A DNA stretch of 64,000 nucleotides from Polaribacter glomeratus (GCF_002954665.1 NZ_MSCM01000001.1:23183-87182), one strand, 5' to 3'. Numbered from the stretch's first letter, positions 1 through 8,519 are shown. The notes: generated by a model from the letters alone, not told the origin. Numbers and translations are program-made.

Positions 1-295
1 ATTGAGCCATAAAAAGCCTGGATGCGATAGAGCAGTGTCTTGTAGAATTTAAGACTATCAAAAACCAAAATATATTTTGGTTCTAGATAACTCGCATAGC
101 GAAAAATAATTCTAGATTTTTGTTGGAGCCTGTGCTGAACTTGATTTAGTATTTAGCAATGGAAAAGAAAAGGAAAATAACACTTTTTGTAATTATAATA
201 TTAAGAGTTAGTTTAAAATAAAAAATATTCCTTTGATCATACATATTTATCAATGACGTAATATTTAAAGTCACGACCAATCTTAAAGACGATGA
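1..295. repeat. R4-family repeat copy at the left edge, reverse orientation
   Basis: No gene is visible here. Bases 61-180 are close to the reverse complement of 33253-33367: both carry the words AAATCTAGA, TCGCTATGCGAG and CCAAAATATATTTTGG in mirrored order. The segment 1-60 resembles the reverse of the middle part of the R4 copies at 30.75 and 31.1 kb (TGGATGCGA, TGTCTTGTAGAATTT). The two edge copies therefore form a long-range inverted repeat around the polysaccharide locus. The remaining bases (180-295) are AT-rich and show nothing I recognise. Confidence 0.6.
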
Positions 296-1213
296 TTAAA
301 AACTACCAACAATCCGTATTCCTGTGAATTCTGAGGAAAATGCGGGCATATAATTAAAAGAAATTCCTCCTTGTTTTGTAGTGTCTAAAATCCCTCTAGC
401 TTTCCAGCTACTTCTAACAATAGAGCGACCAATTAAGGTGCCTACTAAACCGCCCACAACCATATCGCTAAACCAGTGTTGGTGGCCTTGTACGTTTGAG
501 AAAAATACTACAGACATTAATCCATAAGGTATCCAATAGTTGTCATATTCCATTTGCAGCACCTTTGCTATTGCAAAATAGGTGGTTACGTGTAACGATG
601 GCATGGCAGTTGCTTTATGATCAGAAAGTATTATCGTATTTTCTCTTCTGTTGAAGAAATCCCAGTTATCATTGGTAAATGGATATCCCTTAGTAGTAGT
701 ATTTAAAGGAAATTCTGGTCTGTTTCTTCCAAAAATTGTTTTTAAGGTAACTTGGGTAATTAAGGTAGAGTAAGCAATCGCTTTGAAGGCATTTGCACCC
801 ACAAACTGCCCTTTTTCATTGTTGGTAATCAGTGAACCTAAATAGATTCCAATAATAGGATAGGTTAAGTAATTGTTTTCGCCACTGTTTATCCACCTAT
901 TTTTTGAACCTCTTAAGAAAGTTGGTGTAAAGTTTGGTAATTTATAGTTAATATTTTTTTCAAGATTTTGAAAAGCGTTCGTAGTGATTTTATCTGTGGC
1001 AATCAATCCTAAAATACTAGCGGCATAATACCCTGTTTTTTTCCAATCATTTGAGAATTCTTTTCCTAAATAAATAAAATCACCTGGTATCGTTTTAAAG
1101 CTTGTTTTAATAACAGATCCTGCGGTTTGAAAATGATTTTTCTTTTGTGGCGGATTTTGAGAGAAAACAACTATAGTGCTAAATAACAGTATATATTTTA
1201 GGTACTTTTTCAT
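296..1213 (-). CDS. PAP2-family phosphatase (membrane-associated or secreted)
   Basis: A 305-residue acid phosphatase of the PAP2 superfamily, enzymes that remove phosphate from lipid phosphates such as undecaprenyl diphosphate or phosphatidic acid. The three family motifs are visible: K158 to P166 (KTIFGRNRP), PSLH at 205-208 (usually PSGH), and S239..H246..D250. The Arg that normally follows the motif-3 Ser is Asn here. An N-terminal hydrophobic segment ending near FSQ looks like a signal peptide. It is transcribed away from the polysaccharide locus and shares no operon with it. The substrate cannot be told from sequence; a lipid-carrier recycling role next to a capsule locus is only a guess. 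Confidence 0.85.
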   Translation of the reverse strand: MKKYLKYILLFSTIVVFSQNPPQKKNHFQTAGSVIKTSFKTIPGDFIYLGKEFSNDWKKTGYYAASILGLIATDKITTNAFQNLEKNINYKLPNFTPTFLRGSKNRWINSGENNYLTYPIIGIYLGSLITNNEKGQFVGANAFKAIAYSTLITQVTLKTIFGRNRPEFPLNTTTKGYPFTNDNWDFFNRRENTIILSDHKATAMPSLHVTTYFAIAKVLQMEYDNYWIPYGLMSVVFFSNVQGHQHWFSDMVVGGLVGTLIGRSIVRSSWKARGILDTTKQGGISFNYMPAFSSEFTGIRIVGSF

Positions 1214-2052
1214 TGCAAAGATTTATTATTTTAAAACAAAAATACAAATTATGATGAAAAGTTTCTCAACAAAATTAAAGGTTTTTCATTTAATATTGTT
1301 CTGTGTTAATTATTGTGTGAAGAATTTCGAGGAACATCGTAAAAGTAATTTTTTAAATTTTGTTGCTTTTAATAATAGGGATAGGTGGTAATTGAGTTTG
1401 CTTCAATCGAGTTAACTTCTTTCATCACAACGAATTTTTGCTATGGGGTGGTCTAATGATTTCTCCTTACAATACCAATGAAAAACCGGAATTACTTGAA
1501 ATGACCATTCGTTTTCATTTTAGAGTTAGAGCTTAATTCTGTAATAAGTTTTTTTTACGATTGAGGAATCTGAATGCTAGGCGGTCTATATCGTGAGATT
1601 TCTCGTCACTCGTTCTTCGTTCTGTCGAATTGACAATTGAGTTTTTGAATATGTTTAGGCGTCATTCCGGAATAATTTTTTACGATTAAGGAATCTTAAA
1701 GTTAGGTACTTTAAATTATGAGATTGCTACATTCTTTTTTGCTCTTTCATTGCAACAAGTTTTTGCAATGGCTGGTAGTTTAATGTTTTCTCGATACAAT
1801 TCCGAGGAAGAATGGGAATCATTCGAAATGACAAATCGTTTACATTAAAAAGTTAGGATTTCATTCTGAAATGAGTTTTTACTTTTGCGGAATCTCAATG
1901 TTAGTTACTTTAAATTATAAGATTGCTTCATTTGTAGTTGCTGCTTTAATCGCAACAAGTTTTCGCAATAACATCCTGTTTTTAAAAATGATTTCATACT
2001 CTGCATAAAAAACCTTTTTTGTAACTTCGCAAACTGTAAATATATCCTATTA
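1214..2052. repeat. Gene-free stretch with degenerate MITE-like repeats
   Basis: About 840 bases with no convincing gene. They hold decayed copies of the R1 family (for example around 1555-1630 and 1665-1700, with words such as ACGATTGAGGAATCT, GAGATTTCTCGTCACTCG and GTCATTCCGGAA) and of the R3 family (around 1789-1835, CTCGATACAATTCCGA to CATTCGAAATGAC). The short plus-strand frames here are accidental readings of repeat DNA. Confidence 0.55.
2022..2029 (+). promoter_or_regulatory. Possible -7 element for the sugar dehydrogenase gene
   Basis: TAACTTCG followed by C lies 23 bases before the start codon at 2053 and resembles the Bacteroidota -7 consensus TAnnTTTG with one change. I found no clear TTG element at the usual upstream distance, so this is tentative. 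Confidence 0.3.
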
Positions 2053-3330
2053 ATGAGTACTGTAAAAATTGCGATTATCGGTCTTGGTTATGTTGGTTTG
2101 CCGCTTGCTAGGCTCTTTGCAACAAAGTATGCTGTTGTTGGTTTTGATATCAATATAAGTAGAGTTGCCGACTTAAAAAAAGGAACAGATGCTACCCAAG
2201 AGGTAGAAGGTGAGTTGTTAAAAGAAGTGCTCAAGGATGTTTCTAATACTAAAAACGGACTTTTTATTACGTCTGATGCAGACTATTTAAAAGACTGTAC
2301 CTATTATATTGTTACCGTGCCAACATCCGTAGATAAAAATAACCAACCCGTTTTAAAACCTTTATTGAGTGCTAGCAAAACCATTGCAAAGTATTTAAAA
2401 AAAGAGGACATTGTTATTTACGAATCAACGGTGTATCCAGGAGCAACAGAAGAAGATTGCATTCCGGTTTTAGAAAAGGAATCAGGGTTTGTTTTTAATC
2501 AAGATTTTTTTGTTGGGTATTCTCCAGAAAGAATTAGTCCGGGAGATAAAGTAAGAACCGTTGAAAATATTTTAAAAGTTACTTCGGGTTCTACTGCAGA
2601 AACGGCAAAAAAAGTAGATGCTTTGTATAAATCGGTCATCAAAGCAGGTACGCATTTAGCACCTTCTATTAAGGTGGCGGAAGCATCGAAAATCATAGAA
2701 AATTGCCAAAGAGATATCAATATTGCTTTTGTAAATGAGTTGTCAAAAATATTCAGTTTAATGGATATCAATACCAACGAAGTTTTAGAAGCGGCAGCTA
2801 CCAAATGGAATTTCCTTCCCTTTAAACCGGGCTTGGTTGGCGGACATTGTATTGGTGTAGATCCTTTTTATTTGGCTCAAAAAGCACAGCAATTTGGCTA
2901 TTATCCAGAAATAATTCTTTCAGGTAGACGTTTAAATGATAGTATGGGTGCGCATATAGCATCCGAAGTGGTAAAGCTGATGATTGACAAAGAGGTGAAG
3001 GTAAAAGGAGCCAATGTGTTAATTTTAGGCATCACTTTTAAAGAAAATTGCCCAGATATTAGAAACACCAAGGTGATTGATTTGTATCGCTCTTTAAAAA
3101 GTTTTGGCGTTCATTTGGATGTTTATGATTCTTGGGCTAAAAAAGAAGAGGTAAAAACAGAATATGATATCGATTTAATTGAGGATATCTATACTAAAAA
3201 ATATGAAGCCATCGTTTTGGCAGTAGCACATTCAGAGTTTATTGATATTGATATTTTAAAATTAAAGAACAAGGAGTCTGTGGTGTATGATATTAAGAAT
3301 TTTCTAGCTATCAGAGATAAAAGTTTGTAA
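2053..3330 (+). CDS. Nucleotide-sugar 6-dehydrogenase (UDP-GlcNAc/GalNAc dehydrogenase, TviB/WbpO/WbpA type)
   Basis: Oxidises the C6 hydroxyl of a UDP-hexosamine (or hexose) to a uronic acid in two NAD-dependent steps, feeding capsule synthesis in the cytoplasm. At 425 residues it has the normal family length. The N-terminal Rossmann motif GLGYVGLPLA is at about 10-19 and the catalytic Cys266 lies in GGHCIGVDPFY. A C-terminal UDP-binding domain contains ITFKENCPDIRNTKV. Overall character is closest to the TviB/WbpO class acting on N-acetylated hexosamines rather than UDP-glucose dehydrogenase, and the downstream WlbA-type gene (4414) supports a UDP-GlcNAc substrate. First gene of the locus; the next base after the stop starts a heptamer array. 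Confidence 0.88.
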   Translation: MSTVKIAIIGLGYVGLPLARLFATKYAVVGFDINISRVADLKKGTDATQEVEGELLKEVLKDVSNTKNGLFITSDADYLKDCTYYIVTVPTSVDKNNQPVLKPLLSASKTIAKYLKKEDIVIYESTVYPGATEEDCIPVLEKESGFVFNQDFFVGYSPERISPGDKVRTVENILKVTSGSTAETAKKVDALYKSVIKAGTHLAPSIKVAEASKIIENCQRDINIAFVNELSKIFSLMDINTNEVLEAAATKWNFLPFKPGLVGGHCIGVDPFYLAQKAQQFGYYPEIILSGRRLNDSMGAHIASEVVKLMIDKEVKVKGANVLILGITFKENCPDIRNTKVIDLYRSLKSFGVHLDVYDSWAKKEEVKTEYDIDLIEDIYTKKYEAIVLAVAHSEFIDIDILKLKNKESVVYDIKNFLAIRDKSL

Positions 3331-3590
3331 TCGTTTTTCGTTTACCGTTTTTCGTTCATCGTTCATCGAAAATCGACCAACGAATAACGAGCAACGAACA
3401 ACGAACAACGAGCAACGAGCAACGAATTTAGTCCATCGTTTACCGATTACCGTTTTTCGTTCATCGTTCATCGAAAATCGAAAATCGAATAACGAGCAAC
3501 GAACAACGAATTTCGTCCATCGTTTACCGATTACCGTTTTTCGTTCATCGAACAACGACCAACGAACAACGAACAACGAACAAAAAAAAT
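3331..3590. repeat. Degenerate 7-base tandem array, family A (CGTTYAT / CGARYAA)
   Basis: The space between the dehydrogenase stop codon and the next start codon consists almost wholly of 7-base units. One orientation reads CGTTTTT, CGTTTAC, CGTTCAT; blocks of the reverse complement read CGAATAA, CGAGCAA, CGAACAA. Blocks of the two orientations alternate, so long hairpins are possible. The array ends a few bases before the ATG at 3591. Frames running through it give repetitive Val-Arg-Cys-Ser-Leu-Phe peptides and are not genes. Confidence 0.85.
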
Positions 3591-3935
3591 ATGGAATGCA
3601 AATTGGAAGTTTGGAAACTAGCACATCAATTAACATTAGCTGTGTACGAAGTTTCAAAAAACTTCCCTTCTTCAGAAATATACGGACTAACCAGTCAAGT
3701 AAGAAGAAGTTCAAGTAGCGTTCCGACAAATATAATAGAAGGACAAGGACGGCAGTATAAAAAGGAGTTTATACAGTTTTTGTATATTGCAAAAGGTTCT
3801 TTAGAAGAAGCAAATTATCAGTTGTTTTTGGCAAAGGATTTGAAGTATATAACTGAAGAGAAATATGTTGAATTGTTTGAAATATGTACACGAATTAAAA
3901 TGATGTTGTATAAATTGATAAAATCGTTGAAGTAG
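3591..3935 (+). CDS. Four-helix-bundle protein (23S rRNA intervening-sequence / S23 family)
   Basis: A 114-residue, mostly helical protein of the family first met in 23S rRNA intervening sequences and now known as stand-alone genes. Typical family features are visible: KLEVWKLAHQLTLAVYEVSKNFP at the start, followed by YGLTSQVRRSSSSVPTNIIEGQGR, then KEFIQFLYIAKGSLEEANYQL. Biochemical function is not established for the family. The gene sits between two family-A heptamer arrays inside the capsule locus, with no 23S rRNA nearby. Its ATG follows the array almost directly (AAAAAAAATATG). It may be a passenger of the repeat-rich intergenic DNA rather than a sugar gene. Confidence 0.85.
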   Translation: MECKLEVWKLAHQLTLAVYEVSKNFPSSEIYGLTSQVRRSSSSVPTNIIEGQGRQYKKEFIQFLYIAKGSLEEANYQLFLAKDLKYITEEKYVELFEICTRIKMMLYKLIKSLK

Positions 3936-4413
3936 GTTTGTCGTTTTCCGATTACCGATTACCGATTACCGTTTTTCGTCCATCGTTTACCGATTATCGT
4001 TTTTCGTCCATCGATTAACGACCATCGAACAACGAATTTCGTCCATCGTTTACCGTTTTTCGTTCATCGTTCATCGTTCATCGAAAATCGACCAACGAAT
4101 AACGAATAACGAGAATCGAACAACGAACAACGACCCTCGAATAACGAAAATCGAATAACGAATAACGAGAATCGAACAACGAGCAACGACCAACGAATAT
4201 CGAACAACAAATTTCGTCCATCGTTTACCGTTTTTCGTCCATCGTGAATCGAACAACGAACAACGAATAACGAATTTCGTCCAACGTTTACCGTTTTTCG
4301 TCCATCGTGAATCGAACAACGAACAACGAACAACGAACAACGAAAATCGACCAACGAATAACGAACAACGAAAATCGACCATCGAACAACGAACAACGAA
4401 CAACGAAAAAAAT
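3936..4413. repeat. Degenerate 7-base tandem array, family A, second array
   Basis: About 470 bases of heptamers of the same family as at 3331-3590. It starts with CGTTTTC/CGATTAC-type units and changes several times to ACGAACA-type units, ending in AACGAAAAAAATATG at the next gene. It fills the whole space between the four-helix-bundle gene and wlbA, so it must form the untranslated leader of wlbA if transcription comes from upstream. Confidence 0.85.
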
Positions 4414-5346
4414 ATGAAAAACTTTGCTTTAATCGGAGCTGCAGGCTATATCGCTCCTAGACATTTAAAAGCAATTAAGGATACCAACAATACTTTAATT
4501 GCAGCACTAGATAAGTTTGATAGTGTAGGAGTCATGGATAGCTATTTTCCGAAAGCAGATTTCTTTGTAGAATTTGAGCGTTTTGACAGGCATATCGAAA
4601 AGTTACGAAGAAACGGAACGCAGTTAGATTACGTGAGTATTTGTACTCCAAACTACTTGCATGATGCACATATTAGAATGGCGTTAAGAAGTGGGGCAGA
4701 TGCTATTTGCGAAAAACCGCTGGTTTTAAATCCTTGGAATGTAGATGCGTTGCTAGATATTGAAAAAGAATCAGGTAAAAAAATCCATACTATTTTACAG
4801 TTGCGATTGCATCCTAGTATTATTGCCTTAAAGAAAAAGATTGATGCGGGTACTTCGGATACAAAATACGATGTAGATTTAACCTACATCACGTCAAGAG
4901 GAAAATGGTACGATATTTCATGGAAAGGAGATGAAAGTAAATCTGGCGGAATCGCGACCAATATAGGAATCCATTTTTTTGATATGTTAGCGTGGCTTTT
5001 TGGAGATGTGCAAGAGAATATCGTTCATTTAAGAGAAAAAGACAAATCAGCAGGCTATTTAGAGTTTGAAAAAGCGCGTGTTCGTTGGTATTTATCTATT
5101 GATGAAAACTCTTTACCGAAAAGGATTCAAGAAATAGGGCAAAGAACCTATCGATCGATCACGATTAATAATGAAGAACTCGAGTTTAGCTCAGGTTTTA
5201 CAGAATTACATACCCAAAGTTATAAGCAAATTTTGAAAGGAGAAGGTTTCGGTCTCGAAGATGCTAAGGAATCCATAAAAATAGCGCAAAAGATTAGAAA
5301 TAACGCAATACTAACAAAAGGGGAAAAACATCCTTTTTGTAGTTAG
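4414..5346 (+). CDS. wlbA: WlbA/WbpB-type UDP-N-acetyl-2-amino-2-deoxyglucuronate 3-dehydrogenase (Gfo/Idh/MocA family)
   Basis: Oxidises C3 of UDP-GlcNAcA to the 3-keto sugar, the step after UDP-GlcNAc 6-dehydrogenase in the route to 2,3-diacetamido uronic acids. It has 310 residues, the usual family size. The N-terminal nucleotide motif is ALIGAAGYIAPRH, and the family Lys lies in ICEKPLVL. The segment ITSRGKWYDISWKGDESK followed by SGGIATNIGIHFFDMLAWLFG is characteristic of WlbA/WbpB. The expected partners, an aminotransferase (WbpE) and acetyltransferase (WbpD), are not in this window. The last part of this gene plus the following gene are duplicated at 10150-10771. The start follows the heptamer array directly. 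Confidence 0.88.
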   Translation: MKNFALIGAAGYIAPRHLKAIKDTNNTLIAALDKFDSVGVMDSYFPKADFFVEFERFDRHIEKLRRNGTQLDYVSICTPNYLHDAHIRMALRSGADAICEKPLVLNPWNVDALLDIEKESGKKIHTILQLRLHPSIIALKKKIDAGTSDTKYDVDLTYITSRGKWYDISWKGDESKSGGIATNIGIHFFDMLAWLFGDVQENIVHLREKDKSAGYLEFEKARVRWYLSIDENSLPKRIQEIGQRTYRSITINNEELEFSSGFTELHTQSYKQILKGEGFGLEDAKESIKIAQKIRNNAILTKGEKHPFCS

Positions 5347-5390
5347 ATAATTTAACATACATTTGTCAGAATTTAAATTGCATACCCAAT

Positions 5391-5816
5391 ATGAAGAAAA
5401 AAGCAATTATTGTTTCAGGATATTTTAATCCTATTCACAAAGGGCATTTAGAATACTTCAATAATGCCAAATCTTTAGCAGATGAGTTGTTTGTAATTGT
5501 GAATAGCGATTTACAAAGAGGACTAAAAGGGTCTAAAGAATTTCAAAAAGAAGACGAACGTTTATTTATTGTTCAGAATATAAAAGCAGTAGATACAGCA
5601 ATTATTTCTGTGGATGCAGATAGGACTGTTTGTGAATCGATTCGTTTTATTCATGAAAATTACGGACAACAGTATCATTTAAGTTTCGCTAATGGAGGTG
5701 ACCAAGACAACAACTCCATTCCAGAGGCTCCAATTTGTAAAGAATTAGGAATTCAACTAATAGATGGCTTAGGAGACAAAATACAATCTTCTTCTTGGCT
5801 ATTAAACAAACAATAA
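5391..5816 (+). CDS. Cytidylyltransferase-like nucleotidyltransferase, copy 1
   Basis: A 141-residue nucleotidyltransferase of the HIGH superfamily (cytidylyltransferase/adenylyltransferase-like). The motif FNPIHKGHLEYF carries the HxGH signature near residues 15-20, and SSSWLL near the C-terminus sits where the family has its second phosphate-binding motif. Such enzymes join CTP or ATP to a phosphorylated alcohol or sugar phosphate; the substrate is unknown. It lies 44 bases after wlbA and 4 bases before another HIGH-family gene. A close paralogue (10334-10771) lies 5 kb downstream with the same upstream flank, so the two arose by segmental duplication. Confidence 0.8.
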   Translation: MKKKAIIVSGYFNPIHKGHLEYFNNAKSLADELFVIVNSDLQRGLKGSKEFQKEDERLFIVQNIKAVDTAIISVDADRTVCESIRFIHENYGQQYHLSFANGGDQDNNSIPEAPICKELGIQLIDGLGDKIQSSSWLLNKQ

Positions 5817-5820
5817 ATTT

Positions 5821-6255
5821 ATGAAAGTAGGAATCACTTTTAGTGCCTTTGATTTGTTTCATGCAGGACATGTAAAAATGTTAGAGGATGCAAAACAAGA
5901 ATGCGATTACTTAATTTGCGGTTTACAAACAGACCCAACTTTAGATCGTCCAGAAAAAAACAGACCCATTCAGTCGGTTGTAGAGCGTTACATTCAATTA
6001 AAAGGTTGTAAATATGTTGATGAAATAGTACCATATGCAACTGAGCAAGACTTAGAAGACGTATTGCGTTCCTTTAAAATTGATGTTCGTATTGTTGGCG
6101 ATGAATATGAACACAAGCCATTTACAGGTCGTGAATATTGCGAGCAATCTGGTATAGAACTTTTTTACAATAAAAGAGAACACCGTTTTTCTAGCAGTAT
6201 GTTACGCAAAGAAGTACAGGAAAAAGAAAATGCAAATAATAAGAAAAGTAAGTAA
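5821..6255 (+). CDS. Glycerol-3-phosphate cytidylyltransferase-like protein
   Basis: A 144-residue HIGH-superfamily nucleotidyltransferase, TagD-like in size and layout. FSAFDLFHAGHVKML carries the HxGH motif, RYIQLKGCKYVDEIVPY the central RxxxL motif, and RFSSSMLRKEV the C-terminal phosphate-binding motif (ISSTxIR in TagD). TagD makes CDP-glycerol from CTP and glycerol 3-phosphate; whether this one uses glycerol 3-phosphate or another polyol phosphate cannot be seen. No CDP-glycerol glycerophosphotransferase is visible in the window. Only 4 bases separate it from the preceding cytidylyltransferase-like gene, so they are very likely co-expressed. Confidence 0.8.
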   Translation: MKVGITFSAFDLFHAGHVKMLEDAKQECDYLICGLQTDPTLDRPEKNRPIQSVVERYIQLKGCKYVDEIVPYATEQDLEDVLRSFKIDVRIVGDEYEHKPFTGREYCEQSGIELFYNKREHRFSSSMLRKEVQEKENANNKKSK

Positions 6256-6390
6256 GGTTTTTTTATTCCTAGCTGATATTTGCAGTGTGTTTTTGTTATT
6301 ATGACAAAAAAGCGAATATTCAAAAATACTTTATGAAAGAACTATTGATTTTCAAAATTTGAGGATCGTTTTTTGAAACATATATAGAAA

Positions 6391-6428
6391 GCAACGATTT
6401 TAGCAATAAAACCGTCGCTTTTTTTTTG
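6391..6428 (+). terminator. Probable rho-independent terminator
   Basis: An imperfect stem, GCAACGATTTTA paired with TAAAACCGTCGC around a short loop, is followed by nine T. It lies 135 bases after the cytidylyltransferase stop codon and would end the first sub-operon. Confidence 0.65.
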
Positions 6429-6447
6429 TGCAAATTCATAATTGCAT

Positions 6448-6803
6448 CTCGATACAAATTCATTCCATGTGGCAATATTCTAAGTTGTCAGTTCGAGTGA
6501 TTTTGCTTTTTTGCAAAATTGTATCGAGAATAGTTTCGTCGTTAGGATTCATAATTACATCTAATTACTCTAGCTATCGCACAGTATTTCGCTCGATGTG
6601 ACAATAATCTGGGTGCCAGTTACAGTGAATTTAACGGAATGTTTAAGGAGTGAAATTTATAATTACATTTCGATACAAATTTACTCTTAGCGTCGCAAAT
6701 TCATTCCATGTGGCAATATTCTAAGTTGTCAGTTCGAGTGATTTTGCTTTTTTGCAAAATTGTATCGAGAATAGTTTCGTCGTTAGGATTCATAATTACA
6801 TCT
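6448..6803. repeat. R3 MITE-like copies plus an exact 108-base direct repeat
   Basis: The segment 6448-6528 begins CTCGATACAA and ends TTGTATCGAG, the R3 terminal inverted repeats. The block 6455-6562 recurs at 6696-6803 with an offset of 241 bases; I could see no difference between the copies. Between them lies a degraded relative. No coding function is seen. Confidence 0.75.
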
Positions 6804-7420
6804 CGATACAAAATACGTTAGCTATCGCACCTTATTTTATTTGATGTGACAGTTTTTGAGGGTTTTAGTTTAAAATAGCTACAAACTTGAATGCGATGCG
6901 CAATTAATTTGGCATTATCAAGTTGACAATCTCTTTGAAGCTTATCAAATAAATGTGCAGGTAAAAAGCAACTAAAAATGATACTTATCTAAGACGAAAA
7001 ACGAGCTTACAAAATGTTTAATTCATTATAAGATAGTAATCAGACTCAAGTAAGTGGGTTGGTAATAGCTTATGTCGTTTAGAGTGTAGCAATGAGGATT
7101 TCCCTTTGATGGCAAGTGTTTAGCGTTTCTTTAGTGGTTAAATAGAACTTCTTGCAGTAATAATCTAGTTGTAAGTCATGGGTTTTATAAAACGATAGCG
7201 CTTTAGAAAGTAAATCGTTTTTTAATACTAAAATGATACTACTTTTTCTGTGAATCTGTTTTTATTTAAACGCAATTTAAAGCATTTTAAGGCGTTTTTT
7301 TTAAAAATACAAGTAATTATATAAATGAAATTACTTATTAACTTTATGTTGTTGATAAGTTGGTTAAAGTGAATCCTGTTAATTGTTATTGAGTATTGTA
7401 TCTTTACAGAAATAAAAAAA
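6804..7420. other. Gene-free stretch with no recognised content
   Basis: About 600 bases of AT-rich DNA between repeat copies and the HU gene leader. No frame of useful length, no RNA gene and no clear repeat family is visible apart from a short R3-like remnant near 6800-6850. Confidence 0.4.
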
Positions 7421-7452
7421 GCCTTAAAGTTGGTGCTTTAAGACCTTTTTTT
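7421..7452 (+). terminator. Hairpin with T-tract, terminator-like
   Basis: CTTAAAG and CTTTAAG (7423-7429 and 7436-7442) form a 7-base stem, followed by ACC and seven T. It lies about 300 bases before the HU-like gene with no gene directly upstream, so it could end a short transcript or act as an attenuator in the HU leader. Confidence 0.5.
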
Positions 7453-7754
7453 AAAACGGTAACACTTTAAGAAGTGTTTGTTTTGGATTTGAGACCTCAA
7501 AATTACAATACTTCTTAAAACTTACCAAATTTATTTTATTAAAAATAAAGCAGTTCGCCAAACTGCATCTGGTAAATTATGACTTAATTTTATGTTCACT
7601 TACTCCATTAAGTATCTGTTTCTTAATGTTTTTCTATTCTAAATCGTGAATAGTTTGGTGCTTTGCACAGAGTTTTTAAAGCGACGATAGAGATTTCTAT
7701 AACAGTCTCTTTAAATAAAAGTTATAATTTTTTAAATTTTAAACACACACCTTA
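7453..7754 (+). promoter_or_regulatory. Structured leader candidate upstream of the HU-like gene
   Basis: This 300-base stretch holds several possible stems: ACACTTTAAGAAGTGTTT (self-pairing), the later TACTTCTTAAAAC (which could compete for the same TTAAGAAGT), and GCAGTT with AACTGC around CGCCA. Alternative pairings of this kind are seen in attenuators, but AT-rich DNA gives them by chance. No known riboswitch was recognised. Confidence 0.3.
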
Positions 7755-8135
7755 ATGGTAAAAGTAAAAACAATAGAGCGTCCTAACCCGCAGGACAGAA
7801 CAGCGGAAAAAAAGTTTTATGTTCAAGCAGTTTCTAAAGGAACTACAGATCTAGAAAGATTGGCATATTTAGTATCACACCAAAGTACGGTGCGAGAAGC
7901 CGATTGTTATGCAGTTTTGCTGTCGTTATTGCATAATATTATGGACGAACTAAAGCAAGGTAGAATTGTTAAATTAGACAAGCTAGGTTCTTTTCAGATA
8001 GGAGTTCGTTCTGAAGGAGTGGATACTCAACAAGAAGTAAGCAGTTTTCTGGTAAAGAAAAGTCATGTTAATTTTAGACCTGATACTAGGATGCGAGAAA
8101 TGCTAGACACTATGAAATTTAGTTTAGAAGCATAA
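7755..8135 (+). CDS. HU/IHF-type DNA-binding protein (HU-HIG-like)
   Basis: A 126-residue basic protein with the Bacteroidota HU-like layout. After an N-terminal strand (KKFYVQAVSKGTTDLERLAYLVSHQS), helices match the HU dimer core (AVLLSLLHNIMDELKQGRIVKLDKLGSFQIGVRSEG), ending in a basic beta segment (VNFRPDTRMREML). Such proteins bend DNA, and related genes often lie beside capsule loci in this phylum. It stands alone, with about 1.5 kb of gene-free DNA upstream and a strong terminator directly downstream. A role in organising or regulating the locus is inference. Confidence 0.85.
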   Translation: MVKVKTIERPNPQDRTAEKKFYVQAVSKGTTDLERLAYLVSHQSTVREADCYAVLLSLLHNIMDELKQGRIVKLDKLGSFQIGVRSEGVDTQQEVSSFLVKKSHVNFRPDTRMREMLDTMKFSLEA

Positions 8136-8153
8136 AAAAAAATCTAATTTTTT

Positions 8154-8186
8154 AACCTCAATAGTCTTGACTATTGAGGTTTTTTT
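8154..8186 (+). terminator. Strong rho-independent terminator after the HU-like gene
   Basis: A perfect 13-base stem, AACCTCAATAGTC and GACTATTGAGGTT, with a 2-base nominal loop is followed by a T-run. It begins 19 bases after the stop codon. Confidence 0.9.
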
Positions 8187-8519
8187 ATGCAAAAAAGTTA
8201 CCTTTCTATTTTAAAAAGTTACGTTAGTTTTGGTAGAAACTTACCTAACTTTTTATAAAAAGTATCTTTACTTTACTACTAAAGTAACTTAACTTTAAAC
8301 TAAAGTAACTATTGGTTTAATAGTAGTGCTCTTTTAAGGTATTGTTTTGTTATAGTTGCGTGTTTTAAAAGTTATAAATGGGTGTTTTTAATCGTTTTTA
8401 CTGTGGTATTTACCCAATATCAGTAAGAAAAGGAGAAGAAATTTAGTGTTAAAACACTAAATAGTTTCGATTATAAGAGGCAATATTTGTTAAAATTTTT
8501 GTTCTTTTGTTCTTCTTTT
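8187..8519. other. AT-rich stretch with repeated AAAGTAAC words
   Basis: No gene is visible. The stretch contains two copies of ACTAAAGTAACT (8278-8289 and 8299-8310) and nearby inverted relatives such as AAAGTTACGTTAG. They may be protein-binding sites or decayed repeat units. Confidence 0.35.

Noticed and set aside
1176..1391. Plus-strand frame over the start of the PAP2 gene
   Set aside because: It overlaps the strongly supported minus-strand gene and has no recognisable product.
3304..3729. Minus-strand frame over the heptamer array and the start of the four-helix-bundle gene
   Set aside because: Its peptide is the low-complexity reading of 7-base repeats (FVVRCSLFVVR type); the plus-strand gene at 3591 has clear family similarity.
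4064..4403. Two minus-strand frames giving repeated Val-Arg-Cys-Ser-Leu-Phe peptides
   Set aside because: They are readings of the family-A array in two frames. A 7-base period leaves frames open by chance; there is no start signal or family.
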